Source: Lacticaseibacillus paracasei subsp. paracasei (GTDB lineage: Bacteria > Bacillota > Bacilli > Lactobacillales > Lactobacillaceae). From it: 64,000 bases of DNA. The DNA lies in contig NZ_AP012541.1 in NCBI RefSeq assembly GCF_000829035.1, positions 1,426,001 through 1,490,000 on the forward strand, written 5' to 3'. Of the stretch, positions 16,658 through 25,446 are shown one piece after another; position 1 is the stretch's first letter; every line of letters starts with the position of its first letter. The translations under genes were made by a program, and so were the position numbers. Under the pieces are notes generated by a model. It was not told the origin of the DNA. It saw nothing but the letters and a program-made list of their open reading frames with translations, and searched no databases.

Positions 16658-17983
16658 TTAGTAAAGATCCGACTCGATGTTGTATTGACTTAAGTTCAAT
16701 TTGACATCGTTCATAAATCGTCCGGCTTGCAGGCCGTCGAGAATACGGTGATCCAGCGACAGACACAGATTGACCATGTCAGCGATCTTAATGCCGTCAT
16801 CGGTGACGACCAGTTTCTTGTTGATGCTTTCGACTTGCATAATCGCTGCCTGCGGATAATTAATAATCCCCATAGAGGCAACTGAGCCAAACGATCCGGT
16901 ATTGTTCACGGTGAAGGTGCCATCTGCCATATCAGCCGACGTCAGTTTCCCAGCGCGCGTGAGTTGCGCTAGACGGTTGATTTCTTTGGCAATCCCGGTG
17001 ATGGACAGCTGGTCGGCATGTTTTATCACGGGTACATAAAGATAATCATCGGTTGCAACGGCAATTGAGATATTGAAATCCTGATGATAAACAATATTCC
17101 CGTCTTGCCAGCTAGTGTCGATCTTCGGATGTTTCTTCAAGGCTTGAACGACGGCTTTAATGAAGAATGGGAAGTAAGATAAGGAAATGCCTTCCTGCTG
17201 TTTAAAGTTGTCCTTCATGCGGTTACGCAGTTTAACCATGTTCGTCACATCTGCTTCCACTAACATCCAAGCATGCGGAATTTCGGTGGCACTTTGCACC
17301 ATGTGACGAGCAATTGTTTTACGAATACCATCAGCCGGGACAATTTGATCATGAATCCCAGGTTCAAAGTTGATCGTTTCAGGTGCTGGCTTTGGTGCTT
17401 CCGGTATTGCTGATGCGGGCGGTGCGGTTGGCACTTGGGTGGTTGCTTGAGCCGCATCCGAAACGGGTTGTGGCTCAGGCGCTGAGGTTGGCGCGCTGGC
17501 GCTAGGCGTGTAATTGAGCACATCCTTGCGTGTGATTCGGCCATTGTTACCGGTGCCGATGACATCATTAAGATTGATGCCTTTTTCTTCAGCTAAAGCC
17601 AACACTGCTGGTGAAAAACGCTTGCCGCCAGTGGCACTAGGTTTGCTTGGCGCTGCCGGAATTGGTACTGGTGCTGGTGGCGATGCCGGTTGTGCAGCCG
17701 GTGAACTGGTGGCGGCAGCTGGTTCAGGTGCACTTGCTGCGCCTTCAACTTCGATGCTCATGATCGGTGTACCGATTGGAACCTCTTTATCAAGGTCAAC
17801 GAGATAGGCTTTAATGACGCCAGCAAAATTCGATGGAATTTCGGTCGTCACTTTATCTGATACGGTTTCAGCTAAGGGATCGTATTTTTTGACATGATCG
17901 CCTGGTTTGACCAGCCAATTAATGATGGACGCTTCGTGAACACTCTCGCCTAAACCGGGCAGTAAGATTTGTTCGATCGCCAT
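16658..17983 (-). CDS. bkdC: Branched-chain 2-oxoacid dehydrogenase E2 (dihydrolipoyl acyltransferase)
   Basis: This 441-residue E2 has one lipoyl domain with the lipoylated lysine at about 44 (VSDKVTTE). A Pro/Ala-rich linker follows, then a peripheral subunit-binding domain (FSPAVLALAEEKGINLNDVIGTG, residues about 128-150) and, after another Pro/Ala linker, the catalytic domain ending with DHRILDG. It transfers the acyl group from lipoamide to CoA and forms the core of the complex. The ATG at 17983 has GGGGG upstream. The lipoyl domain could be charged by LplA, encoded at 52194. Confidence 0.93.
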   Translation of the reverse strand: MAIEQILLPGLGESVHEASIINWLVKPGDHVKKYDPLAETVSDKVTTEIPSNFAGVIKAYLVDLDKEVPIGTPIMSIEVEGAASAPEPAAATSSPAAQPASPPAPVPIPAAPSKPSATGGKRFSPAVLALAEEKGINLNDVIGTGNNGRITRKDVLNYTPSASAPTSAPEPQPVSDAAQATTQVPTAPPASAIPEAPKPAPETINFEPGIHDQIVPADGIRKTIARHMVQSATEIPHAWMLVEADVTNMVKLRNRMKDNFKQQEGISLSYFPFFIKAVVQALKKHPKIDTSWQDGNIVYHQDFNISIAVATDDYLYVPVIKHADQLSITGIAKEINRLAQLTRAGKLTSADMADGTFTVNNTGSFGSVASMGIINYPQAAIMQVESINKKLVVTDDGIKIADMVNLCLSLDHRILDGLQAGRFMNDVKLNLSQYNIESDLY

Positions 17984-18000
17984 GCTATTTTCCCCCTTCA

Positions 18001-18987
18001 TCAATATGCTGCGAGCGCTTTCATTTCGTTGTAAACTTGTTCTTCGTTAACTAAGAATGCTCGTTCCAGCCCAACAGCATATGGCATTGCCGGCACATCA
18101 GGTCCTGCTAACCGTCTGATTGGTGCATCGAGATCGAAAAGGGTATCCTCGGCAATCATGGCTGCAACTTCACTCATGATGGTGCTTTCCTTGTTATCCT
18201 CGGTGATTAATAAGACTTTACCGGTTTTCTTTGCTGCTGCGACTAAGGTTTCCCGATCAAGTGGATAAAGTGAGCGGACATCAACGATTTCTGCACTGAC
18301 GCCTTCACCGGCCAGCTTCTCCGCAGCAGTTAAGGCATGTTGGAGCACCGCCCCATATGCAATCACGGTCAAGTCGTCACCTTCGCGAATCACATTAGCC
18401 TTGTCAATTGGCACGGTGTAATCCGTTTCCGGCACTTCCGCTTTTAGCAAGCGATATAGACGTTTGTGTTCATAGAAAATCACCGGATCGTCACTACGAA
18501 TCGCGGTTTTAATCATGCCTTTTGCGTCGTATGGATTTGACGGGGTGACGACCCGCAAACCTGGTTGCCCAGCAAAGATCTTTTCCGTTGATTGTGAGTG
18601 ATAAAAGCCGCCGCGCACGCCGCCGCCATATGGAGCGCGGAAAACTGCCGGCACGGTCCAGTCGCCTTTGCTGCGGTACCGCATGCGGGCCGCTTCGGAA
18701 TTGAGCTGGTTGACAGCTGGTAAAATATAATCAGCAAATTGGAATTCGGCGATTGGCCGGAAGCCAACCAGTCCAAGGCCAACACCCATACCGCCAATAG
18801 CAATTTCCGTTAAAGGTGTGTTGAAAACCCGCTTATCGCCATACTTGGCAGCCAAGCCTTTCGTGACGCCAAAGACCCCGCCTTTGTCACCGCCGACATC
18901 TTCCCCGAAAATAAGGACGTTTTCATCTTTCGCCATTTCTTCGTCAATACCTTGTTGGATCGCCTCTAAATAAGTTAATTCAGCCAT
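18001..18987 (-). CDS. bkdB: Branched-chain 2-oxoacid dehydrogenase E1 beta
   Basis: This 328-residue E1 beta subunit has the family's FGEDVGGDKGGVFGVTKGL N-terminal block, NTPLTEIAIGGMGVG, and the YHSQSTEKIF segment with the active-site histidine. It forms an alpha2beta2 thiamine-diphosphate decarboxylase with BkdA. AAAGGAGG precedes the ATG at 18987. A 120-bp palindromic element fills the gap to bkdA. Confidence 0.94.
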   Translation of the reverse strand: MAELTYLEAIQQGIDEEMAKDENVLIFGEDVGGDKGGVFGVTKGLAAKYGDKRVFNTPLTEIAIGGMGVGLGLVGFRPIAEFQFADYILPAVNQLNSEAARMRYRSKGDWTVPAVFRAPYGGGVRGGFYHSQSTEKIFAGQPGLRVVTPSNPYDAKGMIKTAIRSDDPVIFYEHKRLYRLLKAEVPETDYTVPIDKANVIREGDDLTVIAYGAVLQHALTAAEKLAGEGVSAEIVDVRSLYPLDRETLVAAAKKTGKVLLITEDNKESTIMSEVAAMIAEDTLFDLDAPIRRLAGPDVPAMPYAVGLERAFLVNEEQVYNEMKALAAY

Positions 18988-19005
18988 GGTTCTTCATCCT
19001 CCTTT

Positions 19006-19125
19006 AAACGCGTTCACCAGCCCAGAAACCTGCGTGTAAGTATCTTGGTCGCAATGGTCAAAGTCCGACCATCCACGTCCAAGGATACTTTTACTCCGGT
19101 TCCTACCCGTGGCAGTTCGCGCTCT
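19006..19125. repeat. Palindromic intergenic element between bkdA and bkdB
   Basis: This full-length copy has left end AAACGCG, then CAGAAACCTGCGTGTAAG. The central palindrome CTTGG...ATGGTCAAAGTCCGACCAT...CCAAGG follows, then TTACTCCGGTTCC and right end CGCGCTCT. It fills nearly all of the intercistronic space. On the transcribed strand it ends one base before the bkdB ribosome site AAAGGAGG. Confidence 0.85.
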
Positions 19126-19126
19126 C

Positions 19127-20140
19127 CTATTCTGCGTACAACTGGTCGGTGATCTTGGCTGGATCTGGATCAGGCATGGCTTCTGCCTCATCGGTTGCTT
19201 GGTTAATCTCGGTTTCAAGTTCCTTTTCAATGCGATCAATGTCGGCTTCGTTCAGGTACCCTTCGTCGATTAATTGTTGTTGGAAAAGCTTCACCGGATC
19301 GTTTTCTTTGATTTCGGCAAGTTCTTCGGCACTACGGTATACTCGCTGATCATCGTCGGAAGAATGACTGGTGAGTCGTTCAACCATGATCTCAATCAAG
19401 GTCGGACCGTTGCCTTGACGGGCATCCGTCACTGCTTGCTTGAAAGCCAGATAGGTTTCAGCAAAGTCGCTGCCGTTGACTCGTATCCCATTAAAACCGA
19501 ATGCCGGGCCGCGATCAGCTAACTTTTCAACGGCATATTGTTCTTTGTCTGGCACCGAAATAGCGTATCCATTATTTTCAACGACGAAGACTACTGGCAT
19601 CTTGTGCACGCCTGCGATGTTCATGGCTTCTGCACATTCACCTTGACTAAAGGAGCCATCCCCAGTGGTAACCACGGTGACATAGTCTTCACCACGCATC
19701 TGAGCACCATAGGCAATCCCCGCGGAAATTGGATACTGGGTGCTGACTGGCGAGGAGTGACTCACAATGTTATGCGCCTTGCTGCCGTAATGACTTGGCA
19801 TTTGACGACCATGTGAAGCTGGATCGGCTTCTTTCCCAAAACCGGCCAGCATAATATCTTTTGTCGTCATCCCCCACATGAGCACTGCGGTGAGATCCCG
19901 GTAGTAAGGCAGAAAATAATCTTTGTCATAATCAAACGCCAACGCCATAGCAGCTTGCCCGACTTCAGCGCCTTGTCCGGAAATGTTAAACGAGAATTTA
20001 CCAATTCGGGTCAGTTGCCATAAACGTTCATCGACGCGGCGGCCACGCATGACGGCCTTATAGACGTCAAGAATGGTCTCGCGACTCAATCCTGTCGTTT
20101 TCAGTTTCCCTGTCGTTTTCATTTTTTGCATCAGACTCAC
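19127..20140 (-). CDS. bkdA: Branched-chain 2-oxoacid dehydrogenase E1 alpha
   Basis: This 337-residue subunit has the ThDP-binding motif GDGSFSQGECAEAMNIAG ending in VVENNGY. Upstream is SFNISGQGAEVGQAA, and the phosphorylation-loop-like TSHSSDDD lies near residue 262. It decarboxylates the keto acids of Leu, Ile and Val. The frame starts with GTG at 20140; an ATG three codons later (20131) is an equally possible start, since the ribosome site is weak. It follows bkdD by eight bases. Confidence 0.92.
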   Translation of the reverse strand: MSLMQKMKTTGKLKTTGLSRETILDVYKAVMRGRRVDERLWQLTRIGKFSFNISGQGAEVGQAAMALAFDYDKDYFLPYYRDLTAVLMWGMTTKDIMLAGFGKEADPASHGRQMPSHYGSKAHNIVSHSSPVSTQYPISAGIAYGAQMRGEDYVTVVTTGDGSFSQGECAEAMNIAGVHKMPVVFVVENNGYAISVPDKEQYAVEKLADRGPAFGFNGIRVNGSDFAETYLAFKQAVTDARQGNGPTLIEIMVERLTSHSSDDDQRVYRSAEELAEIKENDPVKLFQQQLIDEGYLNEADIDRIEKELETEINQATDEAEAMPDPDPAKITDQLYAE

Positions 20141-20148
20141 TCGCTTTC

Positions 20149-21564
20149 TTATTTGTGAATGGCTATCTTGTGGGTATCTAAAGTTGCTTCTTGAATGGCT
20201 TCCGATAGTGATGGATGCGGATGAACGGCATCACCAATCTCTGTAGCAGAGGCATCGAGGTACATCGCGTCACTCATTTCGGCAATCATGTCGGTGGCGT
20301 GGGCACCAATGATGCTGACGCCGATAATGTCATCGGTTATCACATCTCGCAGCACTTCGACAAAACCGGCTGTATCGCCCAAAATGATCGCTTTAGCATT
20401 GGCATTAAAGTTGAACCGGCCAATTTTCACGTCGCGATCTTGCGGATAATTGGATGAGGTATAGCCGACACTGGCAATTTCTGGATCGGTGTACGTACAA
20501 CGCGGTACATCATTGTAATTAAGCGGTGCAACTGGTAGACCGGCCATGTGTTCCACCGCGATGATGCCTTCTTTCATCGCCACATGCGCCAACTGGAGGG
20601 TATCGATGACATCGCCAATCGCATAAATGTGATCTTCCGTTGTTTGATAAAACGCATTGTGGGTGATGCCCTTTGCCGAATACTTAATCGAGGTATTTTG
20701 TAGTCCAATGCCTTCAACATTTGGCTGGCGGCCAATCGCAACCATGACTTTGTCAACGATTAAGGGATCGCTTTGTTCAGCGATGGTCAGTGCCACCTGC
20801 TTATTTTTGATCGTTGCCTGTTCCACTTTGGCGCCGAGTTGGATGTGAATGCCGCGGTTTTCGAGTTGTTTCTGTAATTCACGGGCAATCGTTTGACTTT
20901 CGTTGATCACCAATTGGTCCAAAAATTCAACGATGGTGACATCCACCCCAAAGTCATTAAGCAGAGACGCCCATTCGACGCCGATGACACCGCCTCCGAT
21001 GATTGCGACTTTCTTCGGTAAAGCCGTGAGTTCGAGCATGCCGTTGGAGGTCAAAATCATCTTTTCGTCAATTGGCAGACTCGGCAAAGTCTTTGGACTA
21101 GAGCCAGTTGCGATGATGACGTGTTTAGGTACGATCATCACGTCTTCTTTGCTTTTGTCATCGAAGGTTACCGAGACAGTTCCAGATACCGGTGAGAAAA
21201 TCGATGGGCCTAAAACCGCGCCAGTTCCGTTAAGAACGGTGATCTTATTTTTCTTCATCAATCCTTGAACCCCGCGGTAAAGCTGGTCCACAACAGTTGC
21301 TTTACGCGCTTGAATCTTAGCAAAATCAATGCCGACTTTGCCTTCGATGATCCCGCCAAATGTCGCAGCTGATTGCATCAGTCGCAGTGTTTCACCGCTA
21401 TGCAACAGTGACTTGGTGGGGATGCAGCCTTTGTGCAAACAAATGCCGCCGACTTTTGCTTTCTCTACCAAAACGACCTGCATGCCTAACTGTGCGGCCC
21501 GAATGGCGGCAACATAACCGCCGGGTCCGCCACCCAGGACCACCAGATCTGTGTTCATTGTCAT
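20149..21564 (-). CDS. bkdD: Dihydrolipoyl dehydrogenase (E3) of the Bkd complex
   Basis: This 471-residue flavoprotein has the FAD-binding VVLGGGPGGYVAAIRAAQLG, the redox-active disulfide in GGICLHKGCIPTKSLL, the NAD-binding IIGGGVIGVEWASLL, and a C-terminal HPHPSLSEAIQEA with the catalytic His-Glu. It reoxidises dihydrolipoamide with NAD. GGGGG precedes the ATG at 21564, which overlaps buk by four bases. A gene within the ptb-buk-bkd cluster is more likely dedicated to Bkd than to pyruvate dehydrogenase. Confidence 0.93.
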   Translation of the reverse strand: MTMNTDLVVLGGGPGGYVAAIRAAQLGMQVVLVEKAKVGGICLHKGCIPTKSLLHSGETLRLMQSAATFGGIIEGKVGIDFAKIQARKATVVDQLYRGVQGLMKKNKITVLNGTGAVLGPSIFSPVSGTVSVTFDDKSKEDVMIVPKHVIIATGSSPKTLPSLPIDEKMILTSNGMLELTALPKKVAIIGGGVIGVEWASLLNDFGVDVTIVEFLDQLVINESQTIARELQKQLENRGIHIQLGAKVEQATIKNKQVALTIAEQSDPLIVDKVMVAIGRQPNVEGIGLQNTSIKYSAKGITHNAFYQTTEDHIYAIGDVIDTLQLAHVAMKEGIIAVEHMAGLPVAPLNYNDVPRCTYTDPEIASVGYTSSNYPQDRDVKIGRFNFNANAKAIILGDTAGFVEVLRDVITDDIIGVSIIGAHATDMIAEMSDAMYLDASATEIGDAVHPHPSLSEAIQEATLDTHKIAIHK

Positions 21565-22682
21565 CTGCCAGTTCCCCCTTTGATTGTTGACGCGTCTGAT
21601 TGATAAACGCGGACGGGTTCTTCATGATTCAAAACGCGCATCACCCCCTCATAGAGTGCCTGCATTTCCATTTCTCCTGGTCGCACTACCACCGGTGCAA
21701 TCCAGGCTAAATCATGTTGCAGCGGGGCTGTCACAGCAGTGGCATAAGCAGCGCCGCCAGTCAAAATAATCACATCAACCTGACCATTTAAAACGCCCGC
21801 CATTTCGGCGATCTGTTTTTTAATCTGATAGATCATGCCATCTAAGTAGAACTTAGCGGTTTCGTCACCCTCAGCAATCCGAGCGACAATGTTTTTGATA
21901 CTGATATCGTTTAGGTACGAGCGCAAACCACTTTGACTAGCCAATAATTTATTGACTTGGTCTAGCGTCAGCCGCTCAGCTAATACCTTGGCAACAAAAT
22001 CAACTAGCGGCAGTGAACCAGCCCGTTCTGGTGAGTACGGTCCTTCACCATCAATGCCGTTATTGCCGTCAATCATGCGGCCGTTTTCATGTGCATGGAT
22101 GCTGAGACCCCCGCCGATGTGCGCGACGATCACACGGCTTGTGGCATAGGTCTTGCCCATAGTAGCCAAAACTTGGCGGGCCATGGCTTTTTGATTTAAA
22201 ACATGGGCCGCACTGTGTCGCTCGATTCCTTTTAAACCACTGATACGAGCGAGCGGCTGCAATTCATCTACCACGGGTGGATCCACCACATATGCCTTGA
22301 CGCCATATTGATCAGCGACTTGCTGTGCTAGTCCTGCACCGAGGTTACTTGCATGTTCGTTGCGTTTGGCTGCGGTTAAATCATCCAGCATCGCCTCATT
22401 GACAGCATACGTACCGCCCGGAATTGGTTTTAACAATCCTCCGCGTCCAGCGACTGCCAGCACTTCGCTTGCTGAAAAGTCCTGATCGGCTAAAAATTCT
22501 TGAATGGCTTGCATCCGAAAATCTTTTTGTGCAATAACGGCATCAAATTGACTTAGCTCGGCTAAGGAGTGGTTAAGTGTGCGTTCGGCGACCATTTTAC
22601 CAGCCTTAAATAAGGCGATTTTGGACGAAGTTGAGCCAGGATTGATCACGATGACAACATCGCGTTTTGGATGCATGGTCAT
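21561..22682 (-). CDS. buk: Butyrate (branched-chain fatty acid) kinase
   Basis: This 373-residue ASKHA-fold kinase begins VIVINPGSTSSKIALFKAGK and has the substrate-binding HIGGGLSIHAHENGRMIDG. It makes ATP and a free branched-chain acid from acyl phosphate. It overlaps ptb and bkdD by four bases each. Together with Ptb and Bkd it yields one ATP per keto acid, as known in Enterococcus. Confidence 0.93.
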   Translation of the reverse strand: MTMHPKRDVVIVINPGSTSSKIALFKAGKMVAERTLNHSLAELSQFDAVIAQKDFRMQAIQEFLADQDFSASEVLAVAGRGGLLKPIPGGTYAVNEAMLDDLTAAKRNEHASNLGAGLAQQVADQYGVKAYVVDPPVVDELQPLARISGLKGIERHSAAHVLNQKAMARQVLATMGKTYATSRVIVAHIGGGLSIHAHENGRMIDGNNGIDGEGPYSPERAGSLPLVDFVAKVLAERLTLDQVNKLLASQSGLRSYLNDISIKNIVARIAEGDETAKFYLDGMIYQIKKQIAEMAGVLNGQVDVIILTGGAAYATAVTAPLQHDLAWIAPVVVRPGEMEMQALYEGVMRVLNHEEPVRVYQSDASTIKGGTGR

Positions 22683-23530
22683 GAGGCACCGCCTTTCAGT
22701 TGTGCAATCGCGAATGCCAGCGCCGTTAGTTTACTATCAACGGAATCACTGCGCGAAGTTAAAACTATCGGCACTTTGGCCCCCACAATCGTGCCGCCTG
22801 AGCGAGCATTCGTGAATAGCATCAACGCCTTATATAAAACATTGCCAACATCAATGGTTGGGACAATTAACACATCGGCATCACCTTGAATCACGCCTTC
22901 ATAATGTTTATGCGCCACAGATGCTGGTGATAATGCCAAATCAAGCGAGATTGGGCCGGCAATCACGGCATCTGAGCGCGTTTCAAACTGTTTTGCGACC
23001 GCCTGCGCCAAAACTGAGGAAGGCATTTTCGGATTAAAGTTCTCGGCTGCACTGAGTAGCGCAACTTTTGGCTTTGGCAAACCAATTTGATGCGCAACGC
23101 CTACTGCATTTTCGACAATGGCGGCCAGCCTGTCTTCGTCGGGATCAATATTCATACCAGCATCGCTCAAAAGAAGCGGCCGGTTTAGTTGTGGCAGATG
23201 AATAATCGCAACATGAGACAAAACTTTCTGAAGCCGCAGTTGATAGTCAGGACGAAGCAGTTCTTTCAGTAATGTATGCGTTTGCACAATGCCCTTTAGT
23301 AAAATATCGGCCTTACCTTGAGCGACTAAACCAACCGCTTGCGTCACCGCGTCCGCTTCATCGCGCGCCTGATGAAACGTCCAAGTGTCTGCTTGGTCAA
23401 CGTTCGAACCGCTATCAAACACAACAAATTGCAGTTTGTCCGCCAAGGTCGAAGCGAGCTCACTGCGAGCACGAGTTACAAGGGTTAATATGTCTGGTTG
23501 CGAACCCATTGGAATAGCAACTGTGATCAT
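22679..23530 (-). CDS. ptb: Phosphate butyryltransferase (branched-chain acyl-CoA)
   Basis: This 283-residue phosphotransacetylase-family enzyme converts acyl-CoA plus phosphate to acyl phosphate. Family features include ADILLKGIVQTHTLLKELL, LSDAGMNIDPDEDRL and the C-terminal NARSGGTIVGAKVPIVLTSRS. The ATG at 23530 is chosen because GGAGGTG precedes it; a longer frame reaches 23575. It is the first gene of the operon. Confidence 0.93.
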   Translation of the reverse strand: MITVAIPMGSQPDILTLVTRARSELASTLADKLQFVVFDSGSNVDQADTWTFHQARDEADAVTQAVGLVAQGKADILLKGIVQTHTLLKELLRPDYQLRLQKVLSHVAIIHLPQLNRPLLLSDAGMNIDPDEDRLAAIVENAVGVAHQIGLPKPKVALLSAAENFNPKMPSSVLAQAVAKQFETRSDAVIAGPISLDLALSPASVAHKHYEGVIQGDADVLIVPTIDVGNVLYKALMLFTNARSGGTIVGAKVPIVLTSRSDSVDSKLTALAFAIAQLKGGAS

Positions 23531-23590
23531 CCTTTCACCTCCAAAGTTGATAAATGGTATCTTGCCAGTGGCCATTTAAATTGCGAACAA

Positions 23591-23606
23591 CTGTTGTATA
23601 ACAATT
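23591..23606. promoter_or_regulatory. Operator-like repeat, copy 2 (in ptb leader)
   Basis: CTGTTGTATAACAATT matches the copy at 23685 in 14 of 16 positions. The core TGT-TGTATA-ACA is an imperfect palindrome. It lies in the untranslated leader, 94 bases from the promoter copy. Confidence 0.5.
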
Positions 23607-23684
23607 AACCGGATGACGTCTATTTTCCATAAATTTTACTCATAAATTAATGAAAATAAGTATATAAGCTTTAATTGCCCCTAT

Positions 23685-23700
23685 CTGTAGTATAACAGTT
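23685..23700. promoter_or_regulatory. Operator-like repeat, copy 1 (overlapping ptb -10)
   Basis: CTGTAGTATAACAGTT contains, on the minus strand, the TATACT -10 box of the ptb promoter. A repressor binding here would block RNA polymerase. The regulator is not identified. Confidence 0.5.
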
Positions 23701-23716
23701 GGTGTCGATACAGCAA
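23689..23716 (-). promoter_or_regulatory. Sigma-A promoter of the ptb-buk-bkd operon
   Basis: On the minus strand TTGCTG (23716-23711) is followed after 16 bases by TATACT (23694-23689). This predicts a leader of about 150 bases before ptb. I saw no sigma-54 type -24/-12 sequence here. Confidence 0.65.
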
Positions 23717-24007
23717 GAAAACGCGGCTCGATTTTCCTGAATTCTCATGAAGCTATTTTGATGAAACCTGAATTCAACGCATTGTGCATATAAATGCAAT
23801 CAAATCATTTTCTAATAAATCAGTTTAAAATGGATTTTACTGCTTAATTAATCCAATATCAGTCAAAATAATTTTTTTATTTGCCACTATGTGAATCAAC
23901 GATCATATTCTGAAATTCTCATTTCCTCATGGCTTGCTTAGATTGCTCACCAATGCGACTTGGTTTCGATAAATTAACGAATGCAGCTTCACGTCATCGG
24001 CAAGGAC

Positions 24008-24053
24008 AAAAAAGCACGGTTACTTCAAAATATTTTTTGAAGTAACCGTGCTT
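24008..24053 (-). terminator. Terminator of the pyr operon
   Basis: Seventeen-base perfect arms (AAGCACGGTTACTTCAA and complement) are followed by six T on the minus strand. It lies about 40 bases after pyrE. Confidence 0.93.
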
Positions 24054-24092
24054 GGCTTTTTCGATTTGAACATGGGACTCAATTGGTGCGGC

Positions 24093-24734
24093 TTATTGAA
24101 ACTGTGCGCCCCACTTGACCGGATCTTCTCGCCATTGATGCAGTGAAGCGAGTTGCGTACTAGTGATGGCGCCTTGTGCCTCGGCTGTTTGGATCAAAGC
24201 CGTATAGTTTGTCAATGTGAAGAACGGTAAGCCAGCATCGGCAAAATTAGTTTTGACCGCGGCTAGTTGATAACTAAAGATTGCAGCGACGCCTAAAACT
24301 GTAGCACCATCTTTTTGAGCGGCTGCAACCGCGCCTAAGACTGATCCGCCAGTTGAGAGCAAATCATCGATGACCACCAGCTTAGCATCGGCTGGCAGAT
24401 GCCCTTCGATTTGCCGCCCTTGACCGTGATCCTTAGGCTTACTGCGAATGTAAACCAGCGGTAGGTTCAACAAGTTTGCGACCAAAGCCGCATGTGGAAT
24501 CCCAGCAGTAGCCACGCCGCCAATCGCGGTAACATCAGGATAGTGAGCCACAATTTGCTGCGCCAAACCAGCTGCAATTTTACTGCGAACGTCTGGGTAG
24601 CCAATGGTCAAGCGATTATCGGTATAAATTGGACTTTTCATGCCGCTGGCCCAAGTGAACGGTGCATCAGGACGCAAGGTGACGGCCTGAATACGGAGTA
24701 AGTCGCTGGCAATTTGTGTTTCTAATTTAGTCAT
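24093..24734 (-). CDS. pyrE: Orotate phosphoribosyltransferase
   Basis: This 213-residue PRTase makes OMP from orotate and PRPP. The PRPP loop VVIDDLLSTGGS is clear, as is the N-terminal WASGMKSPIYTDNR block. The ATG at 24734 lies eight bases inside the end of pyrF; a longer open frame upstream is only pyrF in another frame. It is the last gene of the pyr operon, and the terminator follows. Confidence 0.95.
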   Translation of the reverse strand: MTKLETQIASDLLRIQAVTLRPDAPFTWASGMKSPIYTDNRLTIGYPDVRSKIAAGLAQQIVAHYPDVTAIGGVATAGIPHAALVANLLNLPLVYIRSKPKDHGQGRQIEGHLPADAKLVVIDDLLSTGGSVLGAVAAAQKDGATVLGVAAIFSYQLAAVKTNFADAGLPFFTLTNYTALIQTAEAQGAITSTQLASLHQWREDPVKWGAQFQ

Positions 24735-25446
24735 GTGCTGTTTCCCACGCTTCCTTAATTGATTGATAAGCCGCCACCGGATCATCAGCCTGCGTAATCG
24801 GCCGGCCAACAACAATCGCTGAACTGCCTAAACGCTTGGCTCTGCCCGGGGTCACGACTCGTTTTTGGTCGCCGACTGCCGCACCATACGGTCGAATTCC
24901 CGGGGTGACTACCAGAAAATCAGGTCGCGTCACACTTCGAATGAGTGGTGTTTCCAAAGCACTTGCCACCACACCATCGGCATTACTTGCCTGCGCGATG
25001 GCTGCAAGATGCTGAACCGCTTGACTGATCGGGATCTCAATCGAAAGCTGATTTGTCAGCATCGTCTGATCTGTAGAAGTTAGCTGCGTGATCGCAAGCA
25101 TTTTTGGTGCTGGATGACCAGCTGCCTTTGCGCCAGCCAATAGCCCGCGTTTGGCTGCGATCATCATGTCTTTCCCGCCTGCTGCGTGGACAGTGGTCAT
25201 CGCCACACCTAGTTTACCCAATTGCCACGCCGCTTTTTCCACGGTGTTAGGGATATCGTGAAGTTTTAAATCGAGAAAAATCGACACCGGTCGGGCTTGT
25301 TGAATCTCGGTGATAATTGCTGGGCCTTCAGCATAGAAAAGTTCCATGCCAACTTTAACGAACAAATATTCTTCTTTTGGAAATTGGCTTAAAAAATCAA
25401 GAGTTGTGGTCTTATCTTTAAAATCCAGTGCGATAATAGGCGTCAT
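24727..25446 (-). CDS. pyrF: Orotidine 5'-phosphate decarboxylase
   Basis: This 239-residue TIM barrel has the catalytic D-x-K-x-x-D motif in FLDLKLHDIPNTV, IALDFKD at the N-terminus, and VVTPGIRP before the phosphate site. It converts OMP to UMP. It overlaps pyrD by four bases and pyrE by eight, consistent with coupled translation. Confidence 0.96.
   Translation of the reverse strand: MTPIIALDFKDKTTTLDFLSQFPKEEYLFVKVGMELFYAEGPAIITEIQQARPVSIFLDLKLHDIPNTVEKAAWQLGKLGVAMTTVHAAGGKDMMIAAKRGLLAGAKAAGHPAPKMLAITQLTSTDQTMLTNQLSIEIPISQAVQHLAAIAQASNADGVVASALETPLIRSVTRPDFLVVTPGIRPYGAAVGDQKRVVTPGRAKRLGSSAIVVGRPITQADDPVAAYQSIKEAWETAHD

Larger units (their letters stand above)
23531..24092. other. Intergenic region between ptb and pyrE
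   Basis: It holds the ptb promoter and twin operator-like repeats (23591-23716) and the pyr operon terminator (24008-24053). Between 23720 and 24000 I see no gene, RNA or clear motif, only A/T-rich sequence with a GAATTC pair. Confidence 0.6.

Noticed and set aside
18994..19239. Possible small gene between bkdA and bkdB
   Set aside because: It is made of a palindromic element plus the bkdA end in another frame.
23531..24092. Sigma-54 promoter for the bkd operon
   Set aside because: No TGGCAC-N5-TTGC-like sequence was found, while a sigma-A promoter is clear.
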